The position numbers and the translations under genes were made by a program. Below, piece after piece: positions 1-8,557 of a DNA stretch of 64,000 nt (position 1 is its first letter; each line of letters begins with the position of its first letter). The stretch comes from Methylocystis echinoides (GTDB taxonomy: Bacteria; Pseudomonadota; Alphaproteobacteria; Rhizobiales; Beijerinckiaceae). Location of the stretch: contig NZ_BSEC01000005.1 of the NCBI RefSeq assembly GCF_027923385.1, positions 1 to 64,000 on the forward strand, given 5' to 3'. A model generated the notes under the pieces. The model was given only the letters and a program-made list of their open reading frames with translations. It searched no databases and had not been told where the DNA came from.

Positions 1-311
1 GCGACTTCGAAGGTTCTCCCGTCCGCCTCGGAGGCACCCCTGAGGTGAGCGGTGTCAATGCTGACGACGAATTCTCGCTCCGGATCATTTGGCAGATCAA
101 GCTCGATCTGCTCGCGCTCATCAGTGTGTGGCGGATCGAACCAGGCGCGATCTCGCGCCTTCTCGTCGAGACGCTTGCCGAGAGTAAGCGTGCGATGACG
201 AACCGTGGCGAAAGATTCCGTCGATTTGTCCGGCAGAAACTCTGCGATCACGTCGGCCGCCTTGCGGAGGCATAGATGGTGAGCATCGGTGTCTTTGTCA
301 TTTGAAACCTT
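1..311 (-). pseudogene. transposase fragment (ISKra4-like), cut by window edge
   Basis: Reading leftward from about 311 there is an open frame without a start codon (it follows a TGA at 314-312) encoding about 103 residues. It contains stretches such as KAADVIAEFLPDKSTESFA, TVRHRTLTLGKRLDEKA and FVVSIDTAHLRG, which resemble the middle of ISKra4-family transposases, where a variable N-terminal half leads to a D-containing catalytic strand (here SIDTAHLRG). The ATG at 301 is out of frame, so the N-terminus is missing. The family call rests on recalled sequence style and is moderate; that it is a broken transposase is more secure. Confidence 0.5.
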
Positions 312-462
312 TCAAGCTATCGCTAGCTTCCGGACAATTCAGCATAGGCATCGCGGAGCTTACAACATAACCCCGCCCGGGCGCGCGAATGCGCCCCCGG
401 GCCCTTATGCACAGGGCGCCGCCGAATAGAGCCGGCTGGATATCGACCCGATAGAAGCGGCG
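298..462 (-). pseudogene. degenerate WGR-domain fragment
   Basis: The minus frame from 462 begins MRRFYRVDIQPALFGGALC and continues with ARGRIRAPGRG. This matches the start of the WGR domain seen at 39302 (MARYYRLDIQPDLFGE, then REWGRIGRPGR), but the tryptophan of the WGR signature is lost and similarity ends after the GR-PGR turn. It is therefore a decayed copy. WGR domains bind nucleic acid or recombination-linked partners in better known proteins; no function is expected here. It runs into the transposase fragment on the same strand. Confidence 0.5.
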
Positions 463-1122
463 CATGTTAACAGAGGGCCACCAAGCCGATGCCAACCAGG
501 TCCCACGGCGAAGGGGCGCGGGGAAAGTCATGGGAACTGTTAAAGGTCGGGAAGCACCGAGGTGTCGAGCCGTTATCCAAACGCGGCCTGGCACAATCGG
601 CGGCCGTGGGGCCGTTGTAGGGCGGCAAGGGGCTCTTGTTCTTCATGGGGGGCTTATGGTCCCCGCCGGAACGGCGGCGCCTCATAGGAAAGAAGCCCCT
701 TGGGCGGGTGGCGGGCTAACGCCGTGCTGTCCTTTTCGCAATCATGCGAAAAGCGCTCTTGCCGACGTCGTCCGCAAACGTTGCAAAAGCGTTCTACGCT
801 GTCATAACCCCTGTGGGCGATCAGGGCCCGAGCCGACGGCTATGCCTTGAGCATCATCCGCGCGCCCTTGTGGTCGCTCATCTGCCCTTTCGACACAGAG
901 TGTTTTCACTCACCCCGCGCTCTTCGGTCGCCACGTTAATTGCGGGTTTCTCCTTTCAATCCCTTCCAAGCAATTTGCGCCGCCGAGATCGTGACGGAGC
1001 CCTGCGACGCCGACGGCCAGATGAACTTGACGCGGCGCCGAGCGGCGCGGCAGGATAGAAACGCCGGCGCTTGTGGATTTTCTCCAGCGATAACCGCCAG
1101 CGTCGCCGACGTCACGGCGTAA
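463..1122. other. gene-poor stretch, no supported gene
   Basis: About 660 bases of GC-rich sequence. Several open frames exist on both strands but they overlap, lack natural composition and match no family that I recognise. It sits between a WGR remnant and a possible IS66 remnant, so it is probably decayed mobile DNA. Confidence 0.5.
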
Positions 1123-1284
1123 GCGCGGATCGGGCCTGGCGTCGTCGAGGTGGACCTGAAGGATGTTCGGGTTTGGATCAGCGCAGATGCGCCCTCAGTG
1201 GTGATCGCAGCGACCTTGAAGCGCGTCGTCGTGGTCTCGCGGTTATGCCAGTACGGCGGACGGCGCTCGGCAGACGGCTTCTAA
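1123..1284 (+). pseudogene. possible IS66 TnpA-type remnant
   Basis: A frame open from just after a TAA at 1120 to a TAA at 1282 encodes GVVEVDLKDVRVWISADAPS followed by VVIAATLKRV. IS66-family small accessory proteins (TnpA/OrfA) commonly end with a short beta-strand and a helix of this style. There is no start codon and no TnpB or TnpC nearby. This is a weak, pattern-based call. Confidence 0.3.
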
Positions 1285-1407
1285 CGAATGCTGTGACTCG
1301 AGGTCAGGTCCATCCGGGTTTCCGGCTCGTGCTCAGCAGCAACACCTTGGTCATTCATGATCTTTGCCACGGTGAGCTAGAAGTTCTTCTGATCGCCGCT
1401 CCGCGTC

Positions 1408-3153
1408 CTATCGGGTTTCCTGTGGGGCGTCGCCATCGCCCTTTGGCTCGGGAAGTTTGATCACCTTACCTGGATGGATCCAGCGAGGGTCAAGGCCTGG
1501 ATTTGCCGCTGCAATGTCGCGCCAGCGATTTGCGTTGTGATAAAGCTTGGCGGCGATGCTGCGCAGGGTGTCTCCGGCTGCGATCCTGTAGACGTCCTCG
1601 TGCGCCTGCGGCGGCGAGGCGGTTCGCTCGCGTGGGGTCGTCGACTCCACGGGAGCGATCGGAGGTTGTTCGGTTCCCGCTGTCGGTTCGTCGATCACCT
1701 CGAACTCGCCACGCAGCATTCCCATCCAGCAGCTCCATGGAATGACGCCTGCCTTGTCAGGCATGAATTCGATAACCTGCCGGCCCTTTTTCACATCGAA
1801 CTCCAAATTCAGACTCGGCACGACAATGCGATGGTTACAACTGGTGATCTCCTTTCCGTCGATGATCCACCGGACCGGCACGCCTTTGCTGAGAACGAAA
1901 TGGTTCGGCGAGAAGCCCGAACGGATAACGTCCATCGTGATTGTTTGAAATGCCGGCCGCGATGGCCGAACGGATATCGGTTGCGTTGGCGCCACTGGGG
2001 CCGGCATGAACGTTGGTTGTGATCGCCCGGCTGGCGCGGGCGACTGGGAATCAGGCGAAGCCTGTGGCGAGGGCTTGCTTATTCTCGACAAGGCGCCGAC
2101 GATCGAACGAAGATCGTAACCGGATCCAGTCAGGATCAGTCCACGATTAATCATCACGGCTCCGAGCACGACGACGATCGCGCCAGAGAGCCTCAATAGC
2201 CGGTGCGTCAACGACCCGGAGACGAGCGTCGTCAAGACGCCGAAACTCATCAAGACGGGCAGCGTTCCCACGCCGAAAGCGAACAGCATCTTCGCCCCTT
2301 CGAGGGCGCTGCCTGTTCCCGCGGCCATCACATACATCGCCTGGAGAGGACCACAGGCGATCATGAGGCCGTTCAGCAGGCCGATTATGAAGGGACGATG
2401 CCGGCTGCGCACTTGCCTTTCGTAGACGAAAGCCTGGAGCGGAGCGGGCAGTCCGAGGCGGAATCGGCGCAACGGCGCGAACAAGCCCAGCATGTTCAGG
2501 CCAAAGACGATAAGGAATGCGCCGGCCAGCATGCCCGCGACGCCGCGCAACAGGGGCGTGAAGGCGACGACTGCGCCGAGCAGGCCGAACATCGCCCCGA
2601 TCGATGTATAGGACAGCGTCTTTCCAGCGGCGTAGAGGAGGTGCGATAAGTAAGAACGTCGCCCGGCGCGGGCGTCGTCCGCCGTGTAGCTCAGAACAAA
2701 GCCGCCGCACATGCCGATGCAATGAAAACCCGTCAGGAGGCCGAGCACGAAGATGAGCTGGAGACCCATATGCTGACTGATGTCGGGCGCGCCGCCCTGA
2801 CTGATCCATTCGGTGTCGAAAAGAATGATGAGAAGGATGCAGGCGAGGCCCAAGATCAGACCGGCGAGTTTCTGAAATGTCCGTCGGCGTCTTGCATCGT
2901 CGAGTGAAACGAAGCGATAGCCCAGTTGTTCGATGGCAGCGCGAATCGCGTCTATGCTCGTTAAGGCTGGATCGAAAGCGACTGTGACCATCTCCGTCGG
3001 ATAGTCGGCCTTAACTTTGCGCACCCCGGGGAGTTTGCTCACCGAGACTTCGATGATGTGCTCGCAGCCATGGCAGTGCATGCCGCGGGCGTGAAAACTA
3101 ACGTTTGACTCACCCATCAGTCGAGAATCGACTGCTTCCGGAATTGCGGTCAT
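1408..3153 (-). CDS. HMA / TauE-SafE-like membrane / cupredoxin / LysM fusion protein
   Basis: A 581-residue membrane protein. Residues about 15-80 are a heavy-metal-associated domain with the metal site MHCHGC (Cys27, Cys30). Residues about 95-345 hold six or seven hydrophobic spans of the sulfite exporter TauE/SafE (DsbD-like) family, including GFHCIGMCGG. About 400-490 is a cupredoxin-like domain with candidate copper ligands in TSCNHRIVVP and PWSCWMGMLRG. A Pro-rich linker then leads to a LysM motif (about 515-565: YRIAAGDTLRSIAAKLYH). HMA-SafE-cupredoxin combinations are known in copper handling; the terminal LysM, a peptidoglycan-binding module, is unusual. A role in copper delivery or efflux at the inner membrane, anchored to the wall, is inferred. 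It lies downstream of the small His-rich gene and the cytochrome c gene on the same strand. Confidence 0.85.
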   Translation of the reverse strand: MTAIPEAVDSRLMGESNVSFHARGMHCHGCEHIIEVSVSKLPGVRKVKADYPTEMVTVAFDPALTSIDAIRAAIEQLGYRFVSLDDARRRRTFQKLAGLILGLACILLIILFDTEWISQGGAPDISQHMGLQLIFVLGLLTGFHCIGMCGGFVLSYTADDARAGRRSYLSHLLYAAGKTLSYTSIGAMFGLLGAVVAFTPLLRGVAGMLAGAFLIVFGLNMLGLFAPLRRFRLGLPAPLQAFVYERQVRSRHRPFIIGLLNGLMIACGPLQAMYVMAAGTGSALEGAKMLFAFGVGTLPVLMSFGVLTTLVSGSLTHRLLRLSGAIVVVLGAVMINRGLILTGSGYDLRSIVGALSRISKPSPQASPDSQSPAPAGRSQPTFMPAPVAPTQPISVRPSRPAFQTITMDVIRSGFSPNHFVLSKGVPVRWIIDGKEITSCNHRIVVPSLNLEFDVKKGRQVIEFMPDKAGVIPWSCWMGMLRGEFEVIDEPTAGTEQPPIAPVESTTPRERTASPPQAHEDVYRIAAGDTLRSIAAKLYHNANRWRDIAAANPGLDPRWIHPGKVIKLPEPKGDGDAPQETR

Positions 3154-3260
3154 TGTGTCCGATTGAGCTGCGGGGCCGTACGGCCGCTCATCGCTTCAGT
3201 TGAGTATGCAAACTTGAGGATTCATTCGTTGAGCGAGCGGCGCGTAGGTTGCTAGTGACC

Positions 3261-3289
3261 CGAGCCGGGAGCTTCGAGCTCCCGGCTCG
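3261..3289 (-). terminator. strong hairpin after the His-rich gene
   Basis: Perfect 12-bp inverted repeat CGAGCCGGGAGC (3261-3272) and GCTCCCGGCTCG (3278-3289) with a 5-base loop, 15 bases after the stop of the small minus-strand gene. There is no clear T-tract, so termination is inferred; it could instead act as an mRNA-stabilising or attenuating hairpin between that gene and the HMA fusion gene. Confidence 0.5.
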
Positions 3290-3304
3290 GCGTCAAGCGA
3301 AACG

Positions 3305-3463
3305 TCAATGGCCGCAGCAGCCACATCCATGATGGTGGTCGGAGCCGTTATGATGATGTCCAGAGCCGTTATAATGGTAGCCCTGGGCCGAAGCCCCGTT
3401 CACACTAAGAGCCACCGCGCTCATCGCGATGAGCGACGCCAAAGCCAGTTTGATTTTGTTCAT
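3305..3463 (-). CDS. small secreted His/Cys-rich metal-binding peptide
   Basis: A 52-residue protein. It starts with a clear signal peptide (NKIKLALASLIAMSAVALS, cleavage likely after NGASA) and leaves a mature part of about 25 residues made almost entirely of His, Gly, Asn and Cys (SGHHHNGSDHHHGCGCCGH). A purine-rich ribosome site (AGGAAAGGG) lies 7-10 bases before the ATG at 3463. The composition suggests binding of Cu, Zn or Ni in the periplasm; this is inference from residues alone. It sits between the cytochrome c gene and the HMA/cupredoxin gene on the same strand, and a strong hairpin follows it. No named family was recognised. Confidence 0.7.
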   Translation of the reverse strand: MNKIKLALASLIAMSAVALSVNGASAQGYHYNGSGHHHNGSDHHHGCGCCGH

Positions 3464-3609
3464 CGTTTTCCCTTTCCTCAGGCTTCGTTAAACCAGATTC
3501 AACCGCTCAGTGTTCGTTTTCGATAGCCGCCCGAGCAGTCCGCCCTGCCATTTCTTCATTGGATGCGTCGACCAGCGCCGTTCTGTTATGATCGGCGCGG
3601 CGCTGGCGG

Positions 3610-4161
3610 TTATTTTGTTTTCTGTGGCAGCTGCGTCTGTATGTAAGCGATGACTGCCCAGATATCGTCCTTGGGCAACGCGTCCTTGAATGCGGGCATG
3701 GCGCTGCCGAACTGGCCTCCGCCCTCGGCGATCGTCCAGTACATAAATGGGTCCCACTGCGCCATCGGCATATGGGAAAGCCAGGCGAGATTGCCGGGCG
3801 GCGGGGATAGACTGCGACCAGCGTCGCCATTCCCTTCGCCAGTTGCTCCGTGGCAAGAAGTGCAGCTTTGGCCGTAGACGGCGACGCCGCGATTAATAGT
3901 CTCCCGGGATCGTGGCAACGGGTTTTTAAGTGAATTATACGGCGCCGGAATCCCCGACATCATCGCTTGATGATGTCTAGGCATGCTGCCCATCATCCCA
4001 TCGTCCATCATCCCATGGCCCATTGGCCAATGGCTCATGCCGCAGCACCGACTCCACGGGTTTTGAGCTCGATCTTGAGCTTGCTGCGCGGCGACCGGGC
4101 GAACATTCCCCACTGCGATCATAGCGATGACGGCAACCACAGATAACGACGCGCATCTCAT
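3610..4161 (-). CDS. secreted class I c-type cytochrome
   Basis: A 183-residue protein from the ATG at 4161, chosen because it gives a good signal peptide (RCASLSVVAVIAMIAV, then VRPVAAQ); an upstream in-frame start at 4227 would bury it. One haem-binding motif CTSCH lies near the middle, and AMPAFKDALPKDDIWAVIAY near the end supplies the likely axial Met and the last helix of the cytochrome c fold. Before the haem site is a Met/His-rich stretch (WPMGHGMMDDGMMGSMPRHH) that looks able to bind copper. It is probably a periplasmic electron carrier linked to the metal cluster; its redox partner is unknown. It is divergent from the ArsR-type gene. Confidence 0.85.
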   Translation of the reverse strand: MRCASLSVVAVIAMIAVGNVRPVAAQQAQDRAQNPWSRCCGMSHWPMGHGMMDDGMMGSMPRHHQAMMSGIPAPYNSLKNPLPRSRETINRGVAVYGQSCTSCHGATGEGNGDAGRSLSPPPGNLAWLSHMPMAQWDPFMYWTIAEGGGQFGSAMPAFKDALPKDDIWAVIAYIQTQLPQKTK

Positions 4162-4227
4162 CGCCTCGTTGTTCCTTGCGTGGGCACCGATGGCGAGCGT
4201 GCTCTTAAGCATGGCTGCCCCTCCCAT

Positions 4228-4409
4228 TTGTGTTCAAAACGTCCCGCACCGCTTGACCCGTTATACCTTGAACGTTACAAGCACGATATAACAACATACT
4301 TAAGCACATTGGCGCGAATTGTGCTAGATCAATTTTCCGCTCCGCCGCCTGTATCTCGATCAAACTTTGTCTCTTGTCCTAGCTGGTCCCGAAGCTTGGT
4401 GCTGAACGC
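4228..4409. promoter_or_regulatory. divergent intergenic region between cytochrome c and ArsR genes
   Basis: This AT-richer segment (for example ATATAACAACATACTTAAG at about 4285) separates the two divergent genes and must hold both promoters. ArsR-type proteins commonly bind such regions upstream of their own gene, but no clean operator palindrome was seen. Confidence 0.4.
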
Positions 4410-4769
4410 ATGAAGGCGCATGTTGTTACGAAAACCCTGCCGAGCGACCTCGGCCCTCTCACGGACGCGCAGCTAGCGGAGATCGCCGAGCTGTTGCGTC
4501 TTCTGGGCGAACCAAGCCGCTTGCGGGTTCTTCTCGCTTGTCTCGCCGAACCCGCGCCCGTCGGCGAAATCGCGGCGCGTGTGGAATTGCCGCGCGGTCT
4601 TGTAAGCCATCACCTGCGCATGCTGCGCGCCGGCCGCTTTCTTCGCGCCACGCGCCACGGCAAGCAGATGATCTATGCTTCGGTTGATGATCGCGTGCGA
4701 TGCATCCTCGTGGATTTGGTTGCGCACGTGGTAAAGCCACCCACGGACGACCAAGAGGAAGGAACCTGA
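4410..4769 (+). CDS. ArsR/SmtB-family metal-responsive repressor
   Basis: A 119-residue winged-helix protein. The core LLRLLGEPSRLRVLLACLAE followed by PVGEIAARVELPRGLVSHHL and MLRAGRFLRATRHGKQMIYA matches the ArsR fold: recognition helix, then beta-wing. There is no CxC metal site in the recognition helix. C-terminal residues (VDLVAHVV, with one Cys in RCILVD) could supply an alpha5-type site, but ligands cannot be fixed from sequence. The stop is 5 bases before the ATG of the P-type ATPase, so the two are co-transcribed and the regulator probably controls that exporter. Confidence 0.85.
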   Translation: MKAHVVTKTLPSDLGPLTDAQLAEIAELLRLLGEPSRLRVLLACLAEPAPVGEIAARVELPRGLVSHHLRMLRAGRFLRATRHGKQMIYASVDDRVRCILVDLVAHVVKPPTDDQEEGT

Positions 4770-4774
4770 AAGCG

Positions 4775-7700
4775 ATGTTTTCTTTCGCTCCCTGGGCGCT
4801 CGCCCTATTCGTCTGGCTTTCGTCCAGCGCGGCGACTTTTGCAAAGACCGACCCGTTGGCGGATTGTCGCAGTGCCGAGTTTGAGGCGCGGATCGCCGGG
4901 TGCACGGAAATCATCTCCGCTGGGAAGCGGGAAACCAAGCGCAATCAGATTTTAGCCTACATCAACCGCGGCTCTGCCTACCGGGCGAAAGGCGAATTCG
5001 ACCACGCCATCGCCGATCTCGACAAAGCGCTGCGGCTCAGCCCAAAATCGACGCTCGCACTCACGGAACGCGCGGCAATCTACTATGCTACAGGCGAGTT
5101 CGACCGCGCCATCGCCGATTACCGCGTGGCAATCGCGTCGAAGCCCAAATTCGCGATGGCGTTTTATGGCCGGGGCGAAGCTTATCGTGCAAAGGGCGAT
5201 TTTGATCGCGCCATTGCCGATTTCGACGTGGCGCTGCGGCTCGATAAGGGCTTGGCGATGGCGCACAGCGGCCGCGCGAAAGCTTACCGAGACAAGGGGA
5301 ATTTCGACAAGGCGCTAGCCGACTTCGACGAAGCCCTCAGGCTCGATCCAAAGTCGGCGTCGACGCACGTCGATCGCGGCGTCATCTATCAGTCGAAAGG
5401 CGATCCCGACCGCGCCATCGCCGACTTCAACGAAGCCATCGAACTCGATCCAAACAATGTGAGCGCGTTCGTAAAGCGCGCCAATGCCCTTCGCGGCAAA
5501 CACGAGCTTGAACGGGCGAAGCAAGACCTCGAAGCCGCGTTAAGGCTTAACCCGCAACTTGCGTCCGCGAAAGTCGCGCTCGACGAGGTCAACGAGCTCC
5601 TAGCCGCGAAGGTCGCACCTCCTGCCGCGCCGGCTCCGCCGGCGCCCCCAACCGCGACGCCTCTGACCACGGAACGCCTGATCGCGCTCGCCGCAGGCCT
5701 TGCTCTGACGGCCCTCATGGCCGGAGCCTTTTGGTTCAAAGGCTCAAAGGGCACGCCGGCGGAACCCACCAGCAAGGAGCCGTCGCGCGCGGGGCGCAAG
5801 ACTTTCAAGGTGACGGGTTTGGATTGCGCAGAGGAGGTGGCGGTCTTGCGCCGTGAGGTTGGTCCGCTCGTCGGGGGAGAGGACCAACTCGCGTTCGATG
5901 TATTGAATGGGCGCATGATCGTGCTGGACAGCGCCCTGCCGATCGCAACTGACACGATTGTCGCCGCCGTCCGCCGCACAGGCATGACCGCCGCCGAGTG
6001 GCGCCTTGAAGACCGGGAGCCCTCCGACGTCAGCGACCAACGGCGACGTCAGCAAGTCTGGTTCACGAGCCTCAGTGGACTGTTCGTAGCGGCCGGATTC
6101 GCCATTCACGTCTGGCACGCTGGCGCCTTTAACGATGCGCTGCGGCTTCTGGCGGGCCATGACGGGAAGTCCATGCCTTTGCCAGAGGTAGCCGCCTACG
6201 CTCTCGCGGTCCTTTTCGGGATCCGCTTCGTTATCGTCAAAGCCTGGTACGCCGCGCTCGGCTTACGACCCGATATGAACCTATTGATGGTGATTGCCGT
6301 TGCCGGCGCTGTCGCCATCGGCGAATGGTTTGAAGCGGCGACTGTCGCCTTCTTGTTCGCTCTTTCGCTGGCGTTGGAAAGCTGGAGCATCGCGCGCGCG
6401 CGCCGCGCTATCTCCGCCCTTCTCGATCTCGCGCCACCGACAGTCAGGCTCCTGCGCGGGGACGGAACGGAGGCGGACGCGCCGGCGGCGGAAGTTCGGC
6501 CGGGCGATCGATTCGTCGTTCGGGCTGGCGAACGTATTGCGCTCGATGGTCGTGTGCTGGTGGGCGTCAGCGCGGTGAATCAGGCCCCGATTACTGGGGA
6601 AAGCGTGCCGGTGGAGAAAGAACCGGGCGCCGAAGTCTTTGCCGGGACGATTAACGGCGACGGCGCGCTGACGGTGGAAGCGACACGGGCGGCCCAAGAC
6701 ACCATGCTCGCCCGTATTATCCGCATGGTGGAAGAGGCGCATGCCCGCCGGGCTCCCTCGGAGCAATGGGTGGAGCGATTCGCCCGCGTTTACACGCCAT
6801 CGGTCATGGCGCTCGCGCTTGTCGTTTTTCTCGGGCCGCCGCTGGCGCTGGGGGCGGCATGGGATGAATGGTTCTATCGCGCGCTTGTCCTGCTGGTGAT
6901 CGCCTGCCCCTGCGCGCTGGTGATCTCTACGCCGGTCTCCATTGTCGCCGCGCTGGCCTCAGCGGCCCGCGCCGGCGTGCTGATCAAGGGGGGCGCCTAT
7001 CTCGAGCTTCCCGCCCGGCTGAAGGCCGTGGCCATGGACAAGACGGGAACGATCACGCGCGGGGATCCGGAGGTGGTCCGCATCGCGCCGTTCGGAAACC
7101 ATACAGACGGCGAACTGCTGGCGCGTGCGGCGGCGCTTGAGGCCCGATCCACCCATCCACTGGCGCGCGCTATTCTGCGCGAAGCCGAAGAGCGTGGGGT
7201 GGCGGTCGCCCCAGCGACGGAGGTGCAGGCGCTCAAAGGAAAGGGCCTAACAGGAAGGTTTGACGGCGAACAGTTCTGGCTCGGCTCCCATCGCTATGTC
7301 GTCGAACGCGGCCAGGCTACGACTCAGTCTTCGCAGCTGGCGGAAGCTTTGGAAGCTGATGGCAAGACCGTGATCGCCATCGGCAATGAGAGGCATGTCT
7401 GTGGACTCATTGCCGTTGCCGATACGATTCGACCCGAAGCAAGCGAAATCGTACGGCAACTGCACGCCGCCGGCGTCTCGCATATCGTCATGCTGACGGG
7501 CGACAACCGCGTCACCGCCGAGGCCATTGCGCGCGAGGTTGGCGTCGACGAGGTGTATGCGGAGCTCCTGCCGGAGGACAAGGTCAGAAAAATCGAAGAG
7601 CTGGTCGATCGCTACGGTGTCGTCGCCATGGTGGGCGACGGCGTCAACGACGCGCCGGCGCTGGCGCGCGCCAGTCTGGGCATCGCGATGGGCGCGATCG

Positions 7701-7984
7701 GCTCGGACGCGGCAATCGAAACCGCCGACGTCGCCCTGATGACCGACGACATCTCCAAATTGCCCTGGCTGGTGCGTCACGCCCAGCGGACCCTTGCCAT
7801 CATCTGGCAGAACATTGTCTTTTCGCTCGGCGTCAAGGCAATCTTCATGGCGCTGACTTTCGCAGGCTTGTCGACCCTGTGGGGCGCCATCGCCGCCGAT
7901 GTCGGGGCGTCGCTCCTGGTCATCGCCAACGCGCTGCGGCTATTGCGGCCGCCCCACGCTCTTCACCTCTCCTCGCGTCCGTGA
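4775..7984 (+). CDS. TPR-domain / P1B-type heavy-metal ATPase fusion (Zn/Cd/Pb class)
   Basis: A 1069-residue protein from the ATG at 4775, preceded by GGAAGGAA; an upstream in-frame ATG at 4700 lies inside the ArsR gene and gives no signal peptide. Residues 1-24 are a signal sequence (FSFAPWALALFVWLSSSAA). Residues about 50-275 are six or seven TPR repeats (for example GEFDHAIADLDKALRL). A Pro/Ala linker and one membrane span (about 300-320) follow, then an HMA-like domain (GLDCAEEVAVLRREVGPL) and a full P1B ATPase: TGES, CPC at about 711-713, DKTGT with the phosphorylated Asp at about 755, a Ser-Thr-His-Pro nucleotide-binding motif, and GDGVND at about 954. The C-terminal pattern DVGASLLVIANALRLL fits Zn2+/Cd2+/Pb2+ exporters. 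The periplasmic TPR module in front is rare and may dock a partner protein. Confidence 0.88.
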   Translation: MFSFAPWALALFVWLSSSAATFAKTDPLADCRSAEFEARIAGCTEIISAGKRETKRNQILAYINRGSAYRAKGEFDHAIADLDKALRLSPKSTLALTERAAIYYATGEFDRAIADYRVAIASKPKFAMAFYGRGEAYRAKGDFDRAIADFDVALRLDKGLAMAHSGRAKAYRDKGNFDKALADFDEALRLDPKSASTHVDRGVIYQSKGDPDRAIADFNEAIELDPNNVSAFVKRANALRGKHELERAKQDLEAALRLNPQLASAKVALDEVNELLAAKVAPPAAPAPPAPPTATPLTTERLIALAAGLALTALMAGAFWFKGSKGTPAEPTSKEPSRAGRKTFKVTGLDCAEEVAVLRREVGPLVGGEDQLAFDVLNGRMIVLDSALPIATDTIVAAVRRTGMTAAEWRLEDREPSDVSDQRRRQQVWFTSLSGLFVAAGFAIHVWHAGAFNDALRLLAGHDGKSMPLPEVAAYALAVLFGIRFVIVKAWYAALGLRPDMNLLMVIAVAGAVAIGEWFEAATVAFLFALSLALESWSIARARRAISALLDLAPPTVRLLRGDGTEADAPAAEVRPGDRFVVRAGERIALDGRVLVGVSAVNQAPITGESVPVEKEPGAEVFAGTINGDGALTVEATRAAQDTMLARIIRMVEEAHARRAPSEQWVERFARVYTPSVMALALVVFLGPPLALGAAWDEWFYRALVLLVIACPCALVISTPVSIVAALASAARAGVLIKGGAYLELPARLKAVAMDKTGTITRGDPEVVRIAPFGNHTDGELLARAAALEARSTHPLARAILREAEERGVAVAPATEVQALKGKGLTGRFDGEQFWLGSHRYVVERGQATTQSSQLAEALEADGKTVIAIGNERHVCGLIAVADTIRPEASEIVRQLHAAGVSHIVMLTGDNRVTAEAIAREVGVDEVYAELLPEDKVRKIEELVDRYGVVAMVGDGVNDAPALARASLGIAMGAIGSDAAIETADVALMTDDISKLPWLVRHAQRTLAIIWQNIVFSLGVKAIFMALTFAGLSTLWGAIAADVGASLLVIANALRLLRPPHALHLSSRP

Positions 7985-8059
7985 GGATTGCAACTTAGGC
8001 CGCGCTCACCACTGCGTATCGGCTTCTCGCACGTCTCGCGTTCATGCGTTTCCCTCATC

Positions 8060-8210
8060 AATCATATTGCTGTGATGTGGCGGCGTAATCGACGAACAGC
8101 CGCTCGCCGGCGGCGTGCGTCTGCCGCATCGTCACCGGTAGCGTCTTTTCGAAGGCGCGATACAGCTCGAAAAGCGCGAGTAGCTGTAATCTTGCGCGCC
8201 TGGCGCATCG
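8060..8210 (-). pseudogene. IS21 IstA transposase remnant, frameshifted
   Basis: In the minus direction one frame reads QDYSYSRF and the next frame continues [18 protein letters not shown] and [13 protein letters not shown]. Joined by one frameshift these reproduce the pre-catalytic segment of IS21-type IstA (typically SRFCELYRRWE...MRQ.H.AGEKLFVDYAG). No IstB, start codon or element ends are present, so this is a short dead fragment between the ATPase and the CDF gene. Nothing else was identified from 8211 to 8557. Confidence 0.55.
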
Positions 8211-8557
8211 TAATCCGCTCCGCTGGCATGGATCGCTCCCCTGATTGCCAAAGGAGCGACCTGAACAGGCCAACGGCGGCGCTCGCCACTGCACGAAATC
8301 ACCCGGGAGGGGGGGATCATTCCGTTGCAGGGGGCCGGATAATCTCGGAATCGGGGAGCGCCATCAATCTGAATCAGCACGCGGGAGGGACTAGAACGCC
8401 AATGTGTCCTGTCTCGGCTTGATGGGCGATAGCAAAACACGATCGCGAGGCTTGGATGGCTCCGTGTTAGACGAGGGCGGCGGTTCTGCCATCCGTCAGA
8501 GCGTCGCCGCACTCTCAAGCTCCCGCCTCTCGACCGGCCGTTGCTACGACACTGCCG

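Noticed and set aside
2147..2809. 220-residue minus-strand open frame within the HMA/SafE fusion gene
   Set aside because: It is an Arg-rich alternative frame of the real gene with no family resemblance and no ribosome site.
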